Positions 1-8,801 of a DNA stretch of 64,000 nucleotides are shown in pieces. The stretch is from Naasia aerilata (GTDB lineage: Bacteria; Actinomycetota; Actinomycetes; Actinomycetales; Microbacteriaceae). The translations under genes were made by a program, and so were the position numbers. The notes under the pieces are model-generated. The model did not search any database and had not been told where the DNA came from. It saw only the letters and a program-made list of their open reading frames with translations. Each line of letters opens with the position of its first letter. Position 1 is the first letter of the stretch. The DNA is taken from contig NZ_AP027731.1 in NCBI RefSeq assembly GCF_030296595.1, positions 186,001 to 250,000 of the forward strand, given 5' to 3'.

Positions 1-1170
1 TCCGGCGAGCCGCGGTCGACCGGCGTCGCCGACACGGTGATCCAGGCCATCGGCGACGCGCACCAGAACCGCCCGTCCGGCTTCACGGTGCACCCGAAGC
101 TCGAGGCGCTGCTCAAGAAGCGCTACGACATGAGCCGCAACGGCGGCGTCGACTGGGCGTTCGGCGAGCTGCTCGCGATCGGCTCCCTCCTCATGGAGGG
201 CACGCCGGTGCGGATGGCCGGTCAGGACACGCGCCGCGGCACGTTCGTGCAGCGCCACGCTGTCCTGCACGACCGGCAGAACGGCCAGGAGTGGCTGCCC
301 CTGTCGAACCTCGCCGAGAACCAGGCGAAGTTCTGGATCTACGACTCGCTCCTCAGCGAGTACGCGGCGATGGGCTTCGAGTACGGGTACTCGGTGGAGC
401 GGGCGGATGCGCTCGTGATGTGGGAGGCCCAGTTCGGCGACTTCGCCAACGGCGCGCAGACCATCATCGACGAGTTCATCAGCTCGGCGGAGCAGAAGTG
501 GGGCCAGAACTCCTCGGTCGTGCTGCTGCTGCCGCACGGCTACGAGGGCCAGGGTCCCGACCACTCGTCGGCGCGCATCGAGCGCTACCTGCAGCTGTGT
601 GCCGAGAACAACATGACGGTCGCGCAGCCGTCCACGCCGGCGTCCTACTTCCACCTGCTGCGCCGGCAGGCGTACGCCCGCCCGCGGCGCCCGCTCGTGG
701 TCTTCACGCCCAAGTCGATGCTGCGCCTGCGCGGGGCGACGAGTGAGGTCCCGGACTTCACGACGGGCCGCTTCGAGCCCGTGCTCGACGACGCCCGGAT
801 CACCGACAAGGCGGCCGTGAAGCGGGTCGTGATGCACGCCGGCAAGCTGCACTACGACCTCGCGACCGAGCTCGCGAAGCGCGACGACCCCGATTCGGTG
901 GCGCTCGTCCGGCTGGAGCAGTACTACCCCGTGCCCGAGCGCGAGCTCGGCGAGGTGATCTCGTCCTACCCGAACGCCGAGCTGGTGTGGGCGCAGGACG
1001 AGCCGGAGAACCAGGGCGCCTGGCCGCTGGTCTGCCTCGTGGCCGCGAAGAAGCTGAAGGAGCGCTCCATCTCGGTGGTGTCGCGGCCCGCCGCCGCCTC
1101 CCCCGCCGCGGGCTCCGCCAAGCGGCACGCCCAGGAGCAGGCGGACCTCGTCCGCCGCGCGCTCGGGTAG
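1..1170 (+). CDS. kgd: Multifunctional 2-oxoglutarate dehydrogenase E1 / decarboxylase, C-terminal part
   Basis: The frame is open from base 1, so the 5' part of the gene lies outside the window; 389 codons remain. This is the C-terminal thiamine-dependent transketolase-like region of the E1 component that decarboxylates 2-oxoglutarate in the TCA cycle. Visible family signatures are GQDTRRGTFVQRH (pyrimidine-binding domain), the LLPHGYEGQGPDHSSAR segment and the C-terminal EPENQGAW motif. Actinobacteria normally carry the fused Kgd form (succinyltransferase-like N-terminus plus E1); the fusion itself cannot be checked here because the N-terminus is missing, so sucA is the alternative name. 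A clear intrinsic terminator follows 20 bp after the TAG stop. Confidence 0.95.
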   Translation, partial: SGEPRSTGVADTVIQAIGDAHQNRPSGFTVHPKLEALLKKRYDMSRNGGVDWAFGELLAIGSLLMEGTPVRMAGQDTRRGTFVQRHAVLHDRQNGQEWLPLSNLAENQAKFWIYDSLLSEYAAMGFEYGYSVERADALVMWEAQFGDFANGAQTIIDEFISSAEQKWGQNSSVVLLLPHGYEGQGPDHSSARIERYLQLCAENNMTVAQPSTPASYFHLLRRQAYARPRRPLVVFTPKSMLRLRGATSEVPDFTTGRFEPVLDDARITDKAAVKRVVMHAGKLHYDLATELAKRDDPDSVALVRLEQYYPVPERELGEVISSYPNAELVWAQDEPENQGAWPLVCLVAAKKLKERSISVVSRPAAASPAAGSAKRHAQEQADLVRRALG

Positions 1171-1189
1171 TCGCAGCAGCACAACGGCG

Positions 1190-1226
1190 AAGCCCCCGTC
1201 GATGCTCGGATCGGCGGGGGCTTTCC
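1190..1226 (+). terminator. Intrinsic terminator after kgd
   Basis: A perfect 9-bp stem (AAGCCCCCG at 1190-1198 with CGGGGGCTT at 1214-1222) with a 15-nt loop, followed by a short T-rich stretch (TTTCCTTT). It sits 20 bp after the kgd stop. Confidence 0.85.
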
Positions 1227-1253
1227 TTTGGGGCAGCCGTCAGCGTCGCGGGT

Positions 1254-1981
1254 TTACTCCTCTACGGGGAAGCAGCCGGGGACCCCGTAGGTGCGGCCGT
1301 CGTTGAACGCGTCGATGCGGTCGAACGGATCCCCGTGGTCGTCGGCGCCGGTCCACTCGGTGGAGTCCGACAGGTCGGTGAGTCCCCGGGCGAGCTCCGC
1401 CGTGTCACCCTCGGCCCACGCGAAGACGCCGTCCGCCTCCGCTCCGTAGAGCGCCGCGGCGGCGAAGCAGTCCGCCTGCAGCTCCTCCGCGGTCCACACC
1501 AGGCTGTCGTCGAGCTGCGCCTGGATCGCGTGCCCCCACTCGTGGGCGACGACCAGGTAGACGTTGGCGTCGCCCTCCGCGTACATCTCGGACATCAGCA
1601 CGCGGTCCCACATCACCGAGCGGTCGTCGGTGCAGTAGAGGGCGTTGTCCTCGTCCGCGGGCTCGCCGTCGCAGGTCGTCGTGTCGCCGGGATCGGTGCT
1701 GTCGTAGGTGCCGACGACCGTCGGCGACACGTACTCGCCGGGGTAGAACTCGGACCAGTGGGCCGCCCAGAAGTCGTCGACCACGCCCACCGCCTCGTCG
1801 ATCGAGGCCTGCACGTCGCCGAAGGGCGCGCCGGCGGACTCCCCGGGTCGCCGCTGCCGCCGAAGGCGATCGAGTCGGGCGACAGCGAGCCCGGGGCGCA
1901 GGCGGCGAGGGCGGCGGCGGGCAGGGCGAGGAGGACGAGGAGGCTCCTCGCTCGGGCAGTGGTGCGTGCGGTGGTCGGAAT
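1254..1981 (-). CDS. Putative neutral zinc metallopeptidase lipoprotein (frameshifted)
   Basis: Two frames must be joined. The 5' part encodes a lipoprotein signal peptide (SLLVLLALPAAALAAC, lipobox LAAC). The 3' part, in another frame, encodes a metallopeptidase domain with the HExxH zinc motif HEWGH, followed by EELQADCFAAAAL, where the downstream Glu/Asp would supply the third ligand. This is the pattern of the neutral zinc metallopeptidase family (PF04228 type). The frames join if the C4 run at 1841-1844 is read as C5. The start is uncertain: the signal-peptide frame has no ATG or GTG nearby. An ATT at 1981 lies a good distance after AGGGAG, and an ATG at 2013 would come into frame if the C4 at 2008-2011 were also C5. 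Expected product is a surface-anchored peptidase of unknown substrate. Confidence 0.75.
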
Positions 1982-2163
1982 CGGGATCTCCCTGGTCGCC
2001 GGTGGAGCCCCATCCTGGCGGACGGGGACCACCGGACCTGCGGCGACATGCCCGGGCAGCAGCGAAGCCCCGCCGACCGGAGTCGAACGGGGCTTCAGGG
2101 TGCGAGGAGTGCGGACGGGCAGCGGTGCCCGCGACCGCACGTCCCTCGACGGGACGGGGCGGG

Positions 2164-2403
2164 TCAGTGGGTCTGGAGGGTGCGGAGGCGCAGCAGGACC
2201 TGCTCGCGCAGCTCCTCGGGCGCCGTGTCCTTGCAGGCGCGGCGCACCACGTCGGTGAGCACGATGCCCACCTTGTGCTCACCGGCGCAGGAGACGCAGT
2301 TCTCCATGTGCTCGCGGATGTCCGCGGCGTCCTCACTGCGCAGCTCGTTGTGGAGATACTCCTCGAGCTCCTGCATGGCCTTGTCGCACCCGCAATCGGT
2401 CAT
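2164..2403 (-). CDS. rsrA: Mycothiol-system anti-sigma factor RsrA
   Basis: A 79-residue zinc anti-sigma factor. The ZAS motif HMENCVSC (HxxxCxxC) is visible, with further Cys residues in the N-terminal TDCGCDK. Proteins of this family hold SigR/SigH inactive and release it when the cysteines are oxidised to a disulfide. The ATG at 2403 overlaps the sigR stop (ATGA), the standard sigR-rsrA arrangement, which implies translational coupling and a 1:1 supply of the two partners. Identification rests on the motif, the size and the neighbour together. Confidence 0.93.
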   Translation of the reverse strand: MTDCGCDKAMQELEEYLHNELRSEDAADIREHMENCVSCAGEHKVGIVLTDVVRRACKDTAPEELREQVLLRLRTLQTH

Positions 2404-3143
2404 TGCTCCACTCCATCGTGCTTCGGGGAGCGCCGACGGGACGGCGCACCCACTGCGATTCCGCGCTCGCGCGCATACTCCCCCAGCAGCTCGCGCAGCA
2501 GTCGCCTGCCGCGGTGCAGCCGGCTCATCACGGTGCCGACGGGGGTCTTCATGATGTCGGCGATCTCCTGGTAGGAGAACCCTTCCACGTCGGCCAGATA
2601 GACGGCGAGGCGGAAGTCCTCCGGAACGGCCTGCAGCGCATCCTTGACCGCCGAGTCGGGGAGGTGGTCGATCGCCTCCGCCTCGGCCGAGCGCCCGACG
2701 CGGGACGAGGTCGCCGACTCGGCGCCGCCCAGCTGCCAGTCCTCGAGGTCGTCGATCGTGCCCTGGTAGGGGTCGCGCTGCTTCTTCCGGTAGTTGTTGA
2801 TGAACGTGTTGGTGAGGATCCGGTAGAGCCACGCCTTCAGGTTCGTGCCCTGCTGGTACTGCCGGAAGGCGGAGAACGCCTTCACGAAGGTCTCCTGCAC
2901 CAGGTCCTGGGCGTCCGACGGGTTGCGCGTCATCCGCATCCCGGCCGCGTAGAGCTGGTCGATGAACGGAAGCGCCTGCTCCTCGAAGAGGGCTCGGAGT
3001 TCAGCGGGGCTGGTCGTCTCCTCGATCGCCTCGACGATCGTCTCCTCCGCCTCGGCCTCTGCTGCCGCCTCGACCTCGGCTTCCGCCTCCCCGGCGACGA
3101 GCGCGGGAGAGCGGGTTTCGGTCGGATCGCTGGGTGTGCTCAT
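2400..3143 (-). CDS. sigR: ECF RNA polymerase sigma factor SigR/SigH (thiol-oxidative stress)
   Basis: A 247-residue group 4 sigma factor. Region 2 is visible as [14 protein letters not shown] and [20 protein letters not shown], and region 4 as [26 protein letters not shown], all very close to the SigR/SigH family. The ATG at 3143 was chosen because upstream of it the frame has no family similarity. About 40 Ala/Glu-rich residues ([16 protein letters not shown]) precede region 2 and look like a disordered lead. The partner rsrA overlaps by 4 nt. The regulon in relatives includes thioredoxin and mycothiol genes. sigH is an equally used name. Confidence 0.93.
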   Translation of the reverse strand: MSTPSDPTETRSPALVAGEAEAEVEAAAEAEAEETIVEAIEETTSPAELRALFEEQALPFIDQLYAAGMRMTRNPSDAQDLVQETFVKAFSAFRQYQQGTNLKAWLYRILTNTFINNYRKKQRDPYQGTIDDLEDWQLGGAESATSSRVGRSAEAEAIDHLPDSAVKDALQAVPEDFRLAVYLADVEGFSYQEIADIMKTPVGTVMSRLHRGRRLLRELLGEYARERGIAVGAPSRRRSPKHDGVEQ

Positions 3144-3223
3144 CGGAGCCCAGCTTAGTTCGGGGGTCAGAAGGGGCATGGTCAGTGTCACCGATGTCTC
3201 CCTTCCGCTTCGAGTGCCGCCGT

Positions 3224-3229
3224 TATTGT
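3224..3229 (+). promoter_or_regulatory. Putative -10 box of a leaderless aroA transcript
   Basis: TATTGT lies 8 nt before the aroA ATG, a spacing that would place the transcription start at or next to the start codon. No convincing -35 or Shine-Dalgarno is seen. Inference from position only. Confidence 0.35.
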
Positions 3230-3237
3230 GGGAACCG

Positions 3238-4650
3238 ATGGGGATCCTCGGATATTCCTCGCCCCGCTTCGAGCTGCCGGGCGACGACCACGATGCGCGC
3301 AACAGCGGCGCATCCGGCGACCCGGTGTGGGCGGCACCACAGGCTTCGGGACCGCTGTCCGCCATCGTTCCGCTGCCCGGATCGAAGAGCCTCACCAACC
3401 GCGAGCTGGTCCTCTCCGCGCTCGCCGAGGAGCCCACCGTGCTGCGCGCGCCGCTGCACTCGCGCGACTCCTCGCTGATGATCGACGCTCTCCGGTCACT
3501 CGGCACCACGATCGAGCCGACCGGCCGCGACGCCGGCGACGGGCCCGACCTGCTGGTGACGCCGGGGCCGCTGGTCGGAGGTGTCGCGGTCGACTGCGGC
3601 CTCGCCGGCACCCTCATGCGCTTCGGTCCCCCGCTCGCGGCGCTCGCGCTGGGACCCGTGACTTTCGACGGGGACGCGGCGGCGCGGCGGCGGCCGATGC
3701 GGACCACCATCGACTCCCTGCGCGCGCTCGGCGTCGAGGTCGTCGACGACGGCCGCGCCGCCCTCCCCTTCACCGTGCACGGCGCCGGCCGGGTGGCCGG
3801 CGGAGAGGTGGCGATCGACGCCTCGGCCTCGAGCCAGTTCGTGTCCGGCCTGCTTCTCGCCGCACCGCGCTTCGATGAGGGTCTGACGGTGCGGCACGCC
3901 GGCGAGCGCCTGCCGAGCCTCCCCCACATCCTCATGACGCTGGCGACGCTCCGAACGCGCGGCGTCTCGGCCGAGCAGACCGCCGAGGCGGAGTGGACAG
4001 TCCGTCCCGGGCCGATCGCCGGCGGCACCGTCGACATCGAGCCCGACCTCTCGAACGCCGCGCCGTTCCTCGCCGCGGCCCTCGTCGCGGGCGGACGCGT
4101 GCGCGTCCCCGGCTGGCCGACCCGCACCACCCAGGTCGGGGACTCTCTGCGCGAGCTCCTCGTGCAGTTCGGCGCCACGGTCGAGCGGGTGGGCGACGAC
4201 CTCGTGGTGGACGGCGGCGCGGGCGTGGTGGGCGGCGTCGAGCTGCCCGGCATCGACCTGGACCTCAGCGCGGGCGGTGAGCTCGCCCCGACCATCGTCG
4301 CCCTGGCCGCGCTCGCCACAGGACCCAGCCGGATCACCGGGATCGGACACCTCCGCGGCCACGAGACGGACCGTCTGGCAGCGCTCGCCACCGAGCTGAA
4401 CGCGCTGGGCGGGCGCGTCACCGAAGAGGAGGACGGGCTCTCCCTCTCGCCTGCGCCGCTGTCGGCCCGCCCCGGGCGCCCGTGGCAGAGCTACGCCGAC
4501 CACCGGATGGCGACCGCCGGGGCGCTCCTGGGCCTCGCCGTCCCGGGCCTCGAGATCGACGACATCGCGACCACCGCGAAGACCCTTCCGCGCTTCCCCG
4601 AGCTCTGGTCGGGGATGCTCTCCCGGCCGACAGTCGCCCTCGGGATATGA
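3238..4650 (+). CDS. aroA: 3-phosphoshikimate 1-carboxyvinyltransferase (EPSP synthase)
   Basis: A 470-residue enzyme that transfers the enolpyruvyl group of phosphoenolpyruvate to shikimate 3-phosphate, sixth step of the shikimate pathway. Family motifs seen are [18 protein letters not shown] near residue 45, [14 protein letters not shown], and the C-terminal [16 protein letters not shown] with the conserved DHRMA. The ATG at 3238 gives an N-terminus that is about 40 residues longer than the catalytic core, as in actinobacterial homologues. It is divergent from sigR with a 94-bp gap and is followed 13 bp later by rsgA and then hisN, a conserved actinobacterial order. Confidence 0.95.
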   Translation: MGILGYSSPRFELPGDDHDARNSGASGDPVWAAPQASGPLSAIVPLPGSKSLTNRELVLSALAEEPTVLRAPLHSRDSSLMIDALRSLGTTIEPTGRDAGDGPDLLVTPGPLVGGVAVDCGLAGTLMRFGPPLAALALGPVTFDGDAAARRRPMRTTIDSLRALGVEVVDDGRAALPFTVHGAGRVAGGEVAIDASASSQFVSGLLLAAPRFDEGLTVRHAGERLPSLPHILMTLATLRTRGVSAEQTAEAEWTVRPGPIAGGTVDIEPDLSNAAPFLAAALVAGGRVRVPGWPTRTTQVGDSLRELLVQFGATVERVGDDLVVDGGAGVVGGVELPGIDLDLSAGGELAPTIVALAALATGPSRITGIGHLRGHETDRLAALATELNALGGRVTEEEDGLSLSPAPLSARPGRPWQSYADHRMATAGALLGLAVPGLEIDDIATTAKTLPRFPELWSGMLSRPTVALGI

Positions 4651-4663
4651 CGGAGCCGCAGCC

Positions 4664-5770
4664 GTGAGCTGGCTCGACGACACCCCCGACGAGGACCCCT
4701 ACGGCGACTACGACGAGTCCTCGGCGCGGGTGCGGCCGAACCCGCACGGCACGCGACCCCGGTCGAAGCACCGGCCGGAGCACGCCGACGCGGTGCGCGG
4801 CCGCGTCCTCACCGTCGACCGCGGTCGCGTCATGGTGCTCGTCCGTGAGGACACCCCGGACGAGGCCGAGATCTACGCGAAGCGCGCGCGGGAGCTGGGC
4901 CGGAACTCCATGGTCACCGGCGACTTCGTCGACGTGGTCGGCGACACGAGCGGGGACGACGGGACGCTCGCCCGGGTCGTCCGGATCGCCGAGCGCAGCA
5001 CGCTGCTCCGCCGCAGCGCCGAGGACACGGACGACGTCGAGCGCATCATCGTCGCCAACGCGGACCAGATGATGATCGTGATCGCGGCCGCCAACCCGGA
5101 GCCCCGGCCGCGCCTCGTGGACCGCTACCTGGTGGCCGCATTCGACGCGGGGCTCGATCCGCTCCTCGTGATCACGAAGACGGACCTGGCGGACCCGGCC
5201 GAGTTCCTCTCCGACTTCGACGTGCTCCGGCTCGACGTCGTCCTGAGCGCGCAGGGCGAGGTGCCGCTCGAGGCGCTGCAGGAGCGGCTCGTCGGCCGGA
5301 CCACCGTCGCGGTCGGCCACTCGGGCGTCGGCAAGTCGACCCTGGTCAACCAGCTCGTCCCCGACGCGCACCGCGCAATCGGCCGCGTCAACGAGGTCAC
5401 CGGACGCGGCCGGCACACCTCGTCGTCCACCGTCTCCCTGCGGATGCGCGACGCGGAGGGCCGCTCGGGCTGGATCATCGATACCCCGGGCATCCGGTCG
5501 TTCGGGCTCGGCCACGTCGATCCCGCGAACGTGCTGCGCTCCTTCGCCCAGCGCGCGGTGACGGGCGAGCCGCCCGAGGGCGAGGTGCCTCTGGTGGAGG
5601 CGCACGACTGGGAGATCGTGGACCGCGTCCGAGGCGGAGAGCTCGGCGAATCGGGCAGGCGCCGACTCGCGTCCCTCCAGCGCATCCTGACCGTGCTGGA
5701 TCCGCGTTCCGAGCAGGACTGGGAGCCGGAGGCCGACGACCACTCGGAGCCCGAGAGGCCCTCGGTCTAG
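4664..5770 (+). CDS. rsgA: Ribosome small subunit-dependent GTPase RsgA (no zinc-binding cysteines)
   Basis: A 368-residue circularly permuted GTPase that assists late 30S subunit assembly. The OB-fold segment comes first (GRVLTVDRGRVMVLVRED). G4 (TKTD) precedes G1 (GHSGVGKSTLVNQL) and G3 (DTPGIRSF), the permuted G4-G1-G3 order diagnostic of the family. The start is a GTG at 4664, 13 bp after aroA. The protein contains no cysteine at all, so the CxxxxCxHxxxxxC zinc site in the C-terminal domain of E. coli RsgA is absent; the region after G3 is shorter and ends in an acidic tail. The core assignment is firm. Confidence 0.93.
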   Translation: MSWLDDTPDEDPYGDYDESSARVRPNPHGTRPRSKHRPEHADAVRGRVLTVDRGRVMVLVREDTPDEAEIYAKRARELGRNSMVTGDFVDVVGDTSGDDGTLARVVRIAERSTLLRRSAEDTDDVERIIVANADQMMIVIAAANPEPRPRLVDRYLVAAFDAGLDPLLVITKTDLADPAEFLSDFDVLRLDVVLSAQGEVPLEALQERLVGRTTVAVGHSGVGKSTLVNQLVPDAHRAIGRVNEVTGRGRHTSSSTVSLRMRDAEGRSGWIIDTPGIRSFGLGHVDPANVLRSFAQRAVTGEPPEGEVPLVEAHDWEIVDRVRGGELGESGRRRLASLQRILTVLDPRSEQDWEPEADDHSEPERPSV

Positions 5771-5779
5771 GCTGGCGAG

Positions 5780-6568
5780 GTGACCGAGAGCGGCTACGCG
5801 GAGGACCTGCGGCTCGCCCGGGACCTCGCCGACATGGCGCACGTGCTGTCGATCGAGCGCTTCCGCGCCGTGGACCTGCGCGTCGACACGAAGCCCGACC
5901 GCACGCCCGTGACGGACGCGGACCGCGCGGTGGAGCAGGCGCTGCGGGCGGCGCTCCGCGAGTCCCGGCCGAAGGACGCGATCCTCGGCGAGGAGTACGG
6001 CGGAGAGCGCGCCTCCGGTCGCCAGTGGATCCTCGATCCGATCGACGGCACCGCGAACTTCCTGCGCGGGGTTCCCGTGTGGGGCACCCTGGTCGCCCTC
6101 GCGGTGGACGGCCGCCCCGTCGTCGGCGCGGTGGGCGCTCCCGCCCTCGGCCGGCAGTGGTGGGCGGCGAGCGGGAAGGGCGCGTGGACGGTGGATGCGC
6201 CGGGCGGGAAGCCCCGCCGCCTGGCCGTCTCGGGCGTTCGTGAGCTCCAGGACGCCTCCCTCAGCTACAACAGCCTCAAGGGCTGGCAGGAGGAGGGGCG
6301 GGCGGACGCGCTGCTCCGGCTCAGCGATCGCGTGTGGCGCACGCGTGCCTACGGCGAGTTCTGGTCGTACCTCCTCGTCGCTGAGGGCGCCGTGGACGTG
6401 GCGGGCGAGTTCGACCTGCAGCCGTACGACATGGCAGCCCTGATCCCGATCCTGGAGGAGGCAGGCGGCCGGTTCACCTCGGTGGACGGCGAGCCCGGTC
6501 CGTGGCACGGCAGCGCGCTGGCCACGAACGGTCACCTGCACGAGCAGGTGCTCGCCCTCCTGGCCTGA
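5780..6568 (+). CDS. hisN: Histidinol-phosphatase, inositol monophosphatase family
   Basis: A 262-residue metal-dependent phosphatase. IMPase motifs are present in order: GEEYGG (metal ligand Glu), WILDPIDGTANFLRG (metal-binding DPxDGT) and LQPYDMAALIPILEEAGG (substrate-side Asp). In Actinobacteria this gene next to aroA and rsgA encodes the histidinol-phosphate phosphatase of histidine synthesis; activity on inositol phosphate cannot be excluded. The GTG start at 5780 lies 6 nt after TAGGCT, a good -10 hexamer, so a second, leaderless transcript may start here within the aroA-rsgA-hisN run. Confidence 0.88.
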   Translation: MTESGYAEDLRLARDLADMAHVLSIERFRAVDLRVDTKPDRTPVTDADRAVEQALRAALRESRPKDAILGEEYGGERASGRQWILDPIDGTANFLRGVPVWGTLVALAVDGRPVVGAVGAPALGRQWWAASGKGAWTVDAPGGKPRRLAVSGVRELQDASLSYNSLKGWQEEGRADALLRLSDRVWRTRAYGEFWSYLLVAEGAVDVAGEFDLQPYDMAALIPILEEAGGRFTSVDGEPGPWHGSALATNGHLHEQVLALLA

Positions 6569-6571
6569 CGG

Positions 6572-6595
6572 GCGCCGCTCCCCTCGTAGCGGCGC
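6572..6595. terminator. Hairpin between convergent hisN and glycosyltransferase gene
   Basis: A perfect 8-bp inverted repeat (GCGCCGCT / AGCGGCGC) with an 8-nt loop fills the gap between the two converging stops. There is no U-tract, so it may act as a weak bidirectional terminator. Confidence 0.55.
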
Positions 6596-6598
6596 AGC

Positions 6599-7540
6599 TC
6601 AGCCCAGGAGGCCGTCGGCCGCGGCGACCACGTCGTCGGCGTTGACCGCGAGCAGCGCAGGGTCGGGGTCGCTGCCGAAGGTGTCGCCCACGCGCAGGCG
6701 GGCGTCGGTGAGCACGACGTGCCGACCGGGCGGCGGTCCCCACTCCTCGGGCGGCGACGGCCCGAACAGGACCACCGACGGCCGGGCGTAGGCCGACGCG
6801 AGATGGGCCGCGCCCGTGTCGACGGTGACCACGATGGCCGCGGCCGCGACGGTCGCCGCCATCTCCCGCAGGTCCATGCGGCCGGCGAGCACGCGGTCCT
6901 CAGGCAGCCCGGCGAGCTCCGCGACCCGGAGCGCGCGGTCCCGATCGGCCGCTCCCCCGGTGACGACGGCTCGGAGCCCTCGCCGCTCCAGCGCCTGGGC
7001 GACGGCGGCGAAGCGGTCGAGCGGCCAGTGCCGGGAGCCGTAGAAGGCCCCGACGTGGACGACCGCAGCACCGGGGTTCGCACTCGGACCCGGGTCGTCG
7101 AGCCACACCTCGTTCTCGTCCGCGGGCATTCCGTGCTCCGTGACGAGCCGCGCCCAGCGATGCCGCTCGTGGATGCCGTCGAGCCACTCGGGCCCGTCCC
7201 AGCCCGGCGACCGGTGGCCGATGCGGCGCCGGGGGCGGATCTCCTCCAGCCGCTCACAGCTCTCGCCGCCGACCCCGTGCAGGTTGACGGCGATGTCGAT
7301 CCGGTCCGCGTCGACGGCGAGAGGGTCGTCGAGGCCGCGGGTCGGCAGGAGGGCGTCGACGCCGTGCACGAGATCGATGATCGGATCGAGCCAGCCCGGC
7401 ATCGCGAGGATGAGCCGGTGCTCCGGAAAGGTGCGGCGCAGCGCGTGCAGCGCGGGGACGGCGACGAGGAGATCGCCGAGCTTCAGCGTCCGCAGCGCGA
7501 GCAGCTCGGGGCGGCCGTCGGGTTCGGCGAGCAGCTTCAC
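6599..7540 (-). CDS. Glycosyltransferase family 9 (heptosyltransferase-like)
   Basis: A 313-residue protein of the ADP-heptose:glycan heptosyltransferase fold. The N-terminal Rossmann segment reads RTLKLGDLLVAVPALHALRR. The C-terminal nucleotide-sugar site contains VVHVGAFYGSRHWPLDRF and DTGAAHLASAYARPSVVLFGPSPP, the typical family 9 signature (GAxHLA...PxVxLFGP). It starts at a GTG that overlaps the stop of the upstream family 9 gene (GTGA). Its neighbours are a second family 9 enzyme and the divergent hldE, so the likely donor is an activated heptose; this is inference, since family 9 donors cannot be read from sequence. Confidence 0.85.
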   Translation of the reverse strand: MKLLAEPDGRPELLALRTLKLGDLLVAVPALHALRRTFPEHRLILAMPGWLDPIIDLVHGVDALLPTRGLDDPLAVDADRIDIAVNLHGVGGESCERLEEIRPRRRIGHRSPGWDGPEWLDGIHERHRWARLVTEHGMPADENEVWLDDPGPSANPGAAVVHVGAFYGSRHWPLDRFAAVAQALERRGLRAVVTGGAADRDRALRVAELAGLPEDRVLAGRMDLREMAATVAAAAIVVTVDTGAAHLASAYARPSVVLFGPSPPEEWGPPPGRHVVLTDARLRVGDTFGSDPDPALLAVNADDVVAAADGLLG

Positions 7541-8674
7541 AGGAAGTCCTCCAGATCGGCCCACACGTCGTCCACCGCGATGGCGTCGACGAAGGACGGG
7601 TTGTGCTCGCACCGCTCGGCGGTCCAGCCCACCTGCGTCACGTCGATTCCGCAGATCGGGCATTCGGTGCGCCAGTCGAGGTGCACGCGATGCAGCGAGC
7701 GGCCGAGCGGGCCGGCGTTGATGACGTTGCCGATCCAGTACATCGACACGGTGGGGCAGCCGACCGCCTGCGCGAGGTGGCGAGGACCGCTGTCGTTGGC
7801 GACGGTCGCGACCGACAGGGCGAGCGTGCCGACGAGCACACCCAGGTCGCCCTCGCCGGCGAACGAGCGGACGCTCCCCTCGGGAGCACCTGCGGCGCGG
7901 GCGGACGCGACGACCTCGGCTCCGAGACCGGCCTCGTCCGCGCTTCCCACCACGACGGCTCGGTGACCTCGCTCGGCGGCGCGAGCGGCGATCTCGCCGA
8001 ACCGCTCCGTGGGCCAGCGTCGGCGCGGATCCGTGGCACCGGGGTGGAGCGCGACGATCGGCGGTCCGTCGCCCAGCAGGGCCTGCGCCCGGCGGACGTC
8101 CGCATCGGTCACGGTCAGGACGGGTTCGAGCGTCACCGGGCGCGCGCCGAGCAGGCCCGCCACCTCGAGGCTGCGCAGCACCTCGTGCTGGTGGTAGCGG
8201 TAGGGCACGACCCGATCGAGCGGCGCCGCATCCGGGGTCTGCAGCCCCGCCGCGACGCGGGCGCCGAGGAGGCCGTGAAGGGGTTCGAGTACCGGCCTCC
8301 CCGTGCACCTGCACGGCGAGATCGAAGCGCTGAGCGCGCAGGTCGGCCACGAAGCGCTCGGCGGCCGCTGCGTCCGGGGCCTCGCCCGAGGAGGAGGACC
8401 GCACTCCCTCGATCACCGGCAGCACGGCGACGTCGGCGATCGGTCCGGGGCGGTCCTGCAGGAGGGCCGCGTGGTGCGGCGCGCCGAGCAGCGTGATGCG
8501 GGCATCCGGGTAGCAGGCGGCCAGGGCGTCGACGGCGGGGAGGGCGAACAGGAGGTCGCCGATGTTCCCGCCGCGGAGGACCGCGATGCGCTCGACGCCC
8601 TCGACGCGGTCGCCGATCGGGCCGAGCGCGGTGCCGGCCTCGAGCGTGCGGCGGGCGTGCGGGACGTGGGTCAT
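7537..8674 (-). CDS. Glycosyltransferase family 9, second copy (two frame breaks)
   Basis: About 380 residues when three frame segments are joined. The N-terminal part (LRGGNIGDLLFALPAVDAL, GAPHHAALL) and C-terminal part (IVALHPGATDPRRRWP, ANDSGPRHLAQAVGCPTVSMYW) are clearly family 9. Two single-base undercalls explain the breaks: C4 at 8299-8302 and G4 at 8280-8283 must each be 5, which restores HGGGRYSNPLHGLLGARV. The start ATG at 8674 has a strong RBS (AAGGAGG). A C-terminal CPICGIDVTQ...RCEHN segment has three cysteines that could bind metal, an unusual addition also known in some actinobacterial homologues. It is translationally coupled to the next family 9 gene. Confidence 0.85.
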
Positions 8675-8801
8675 CGGCCCTCCTTCCCTCCCTTCCTCTC
8701 ACAGATCGTCCCCGCCGTGCCACCCCCGGAGGGACGAGTGACTTCCTCAGCGAGTTGGGGGACAGTGGAAGTGTCGGCCAAGAGTGCGGAGGGAGCAGCG
8801 C

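Noticed and set aside
3180..3240. SigR-type promoter (GGGAAC) before aroA
   Set aside because: GGGAAC is present but no GTT follows at the required 16-19 nt, so autoregulation from this site is not supported.
4418..6541. A 707-residue open frame on the minus strand opposite rsgA and hisN
   Set aside because: It is Arg/Ala/Pro-rich, lacks family motifs and lies wholly opposite strongly identified genes; long antisense frames are usual at this G+C.
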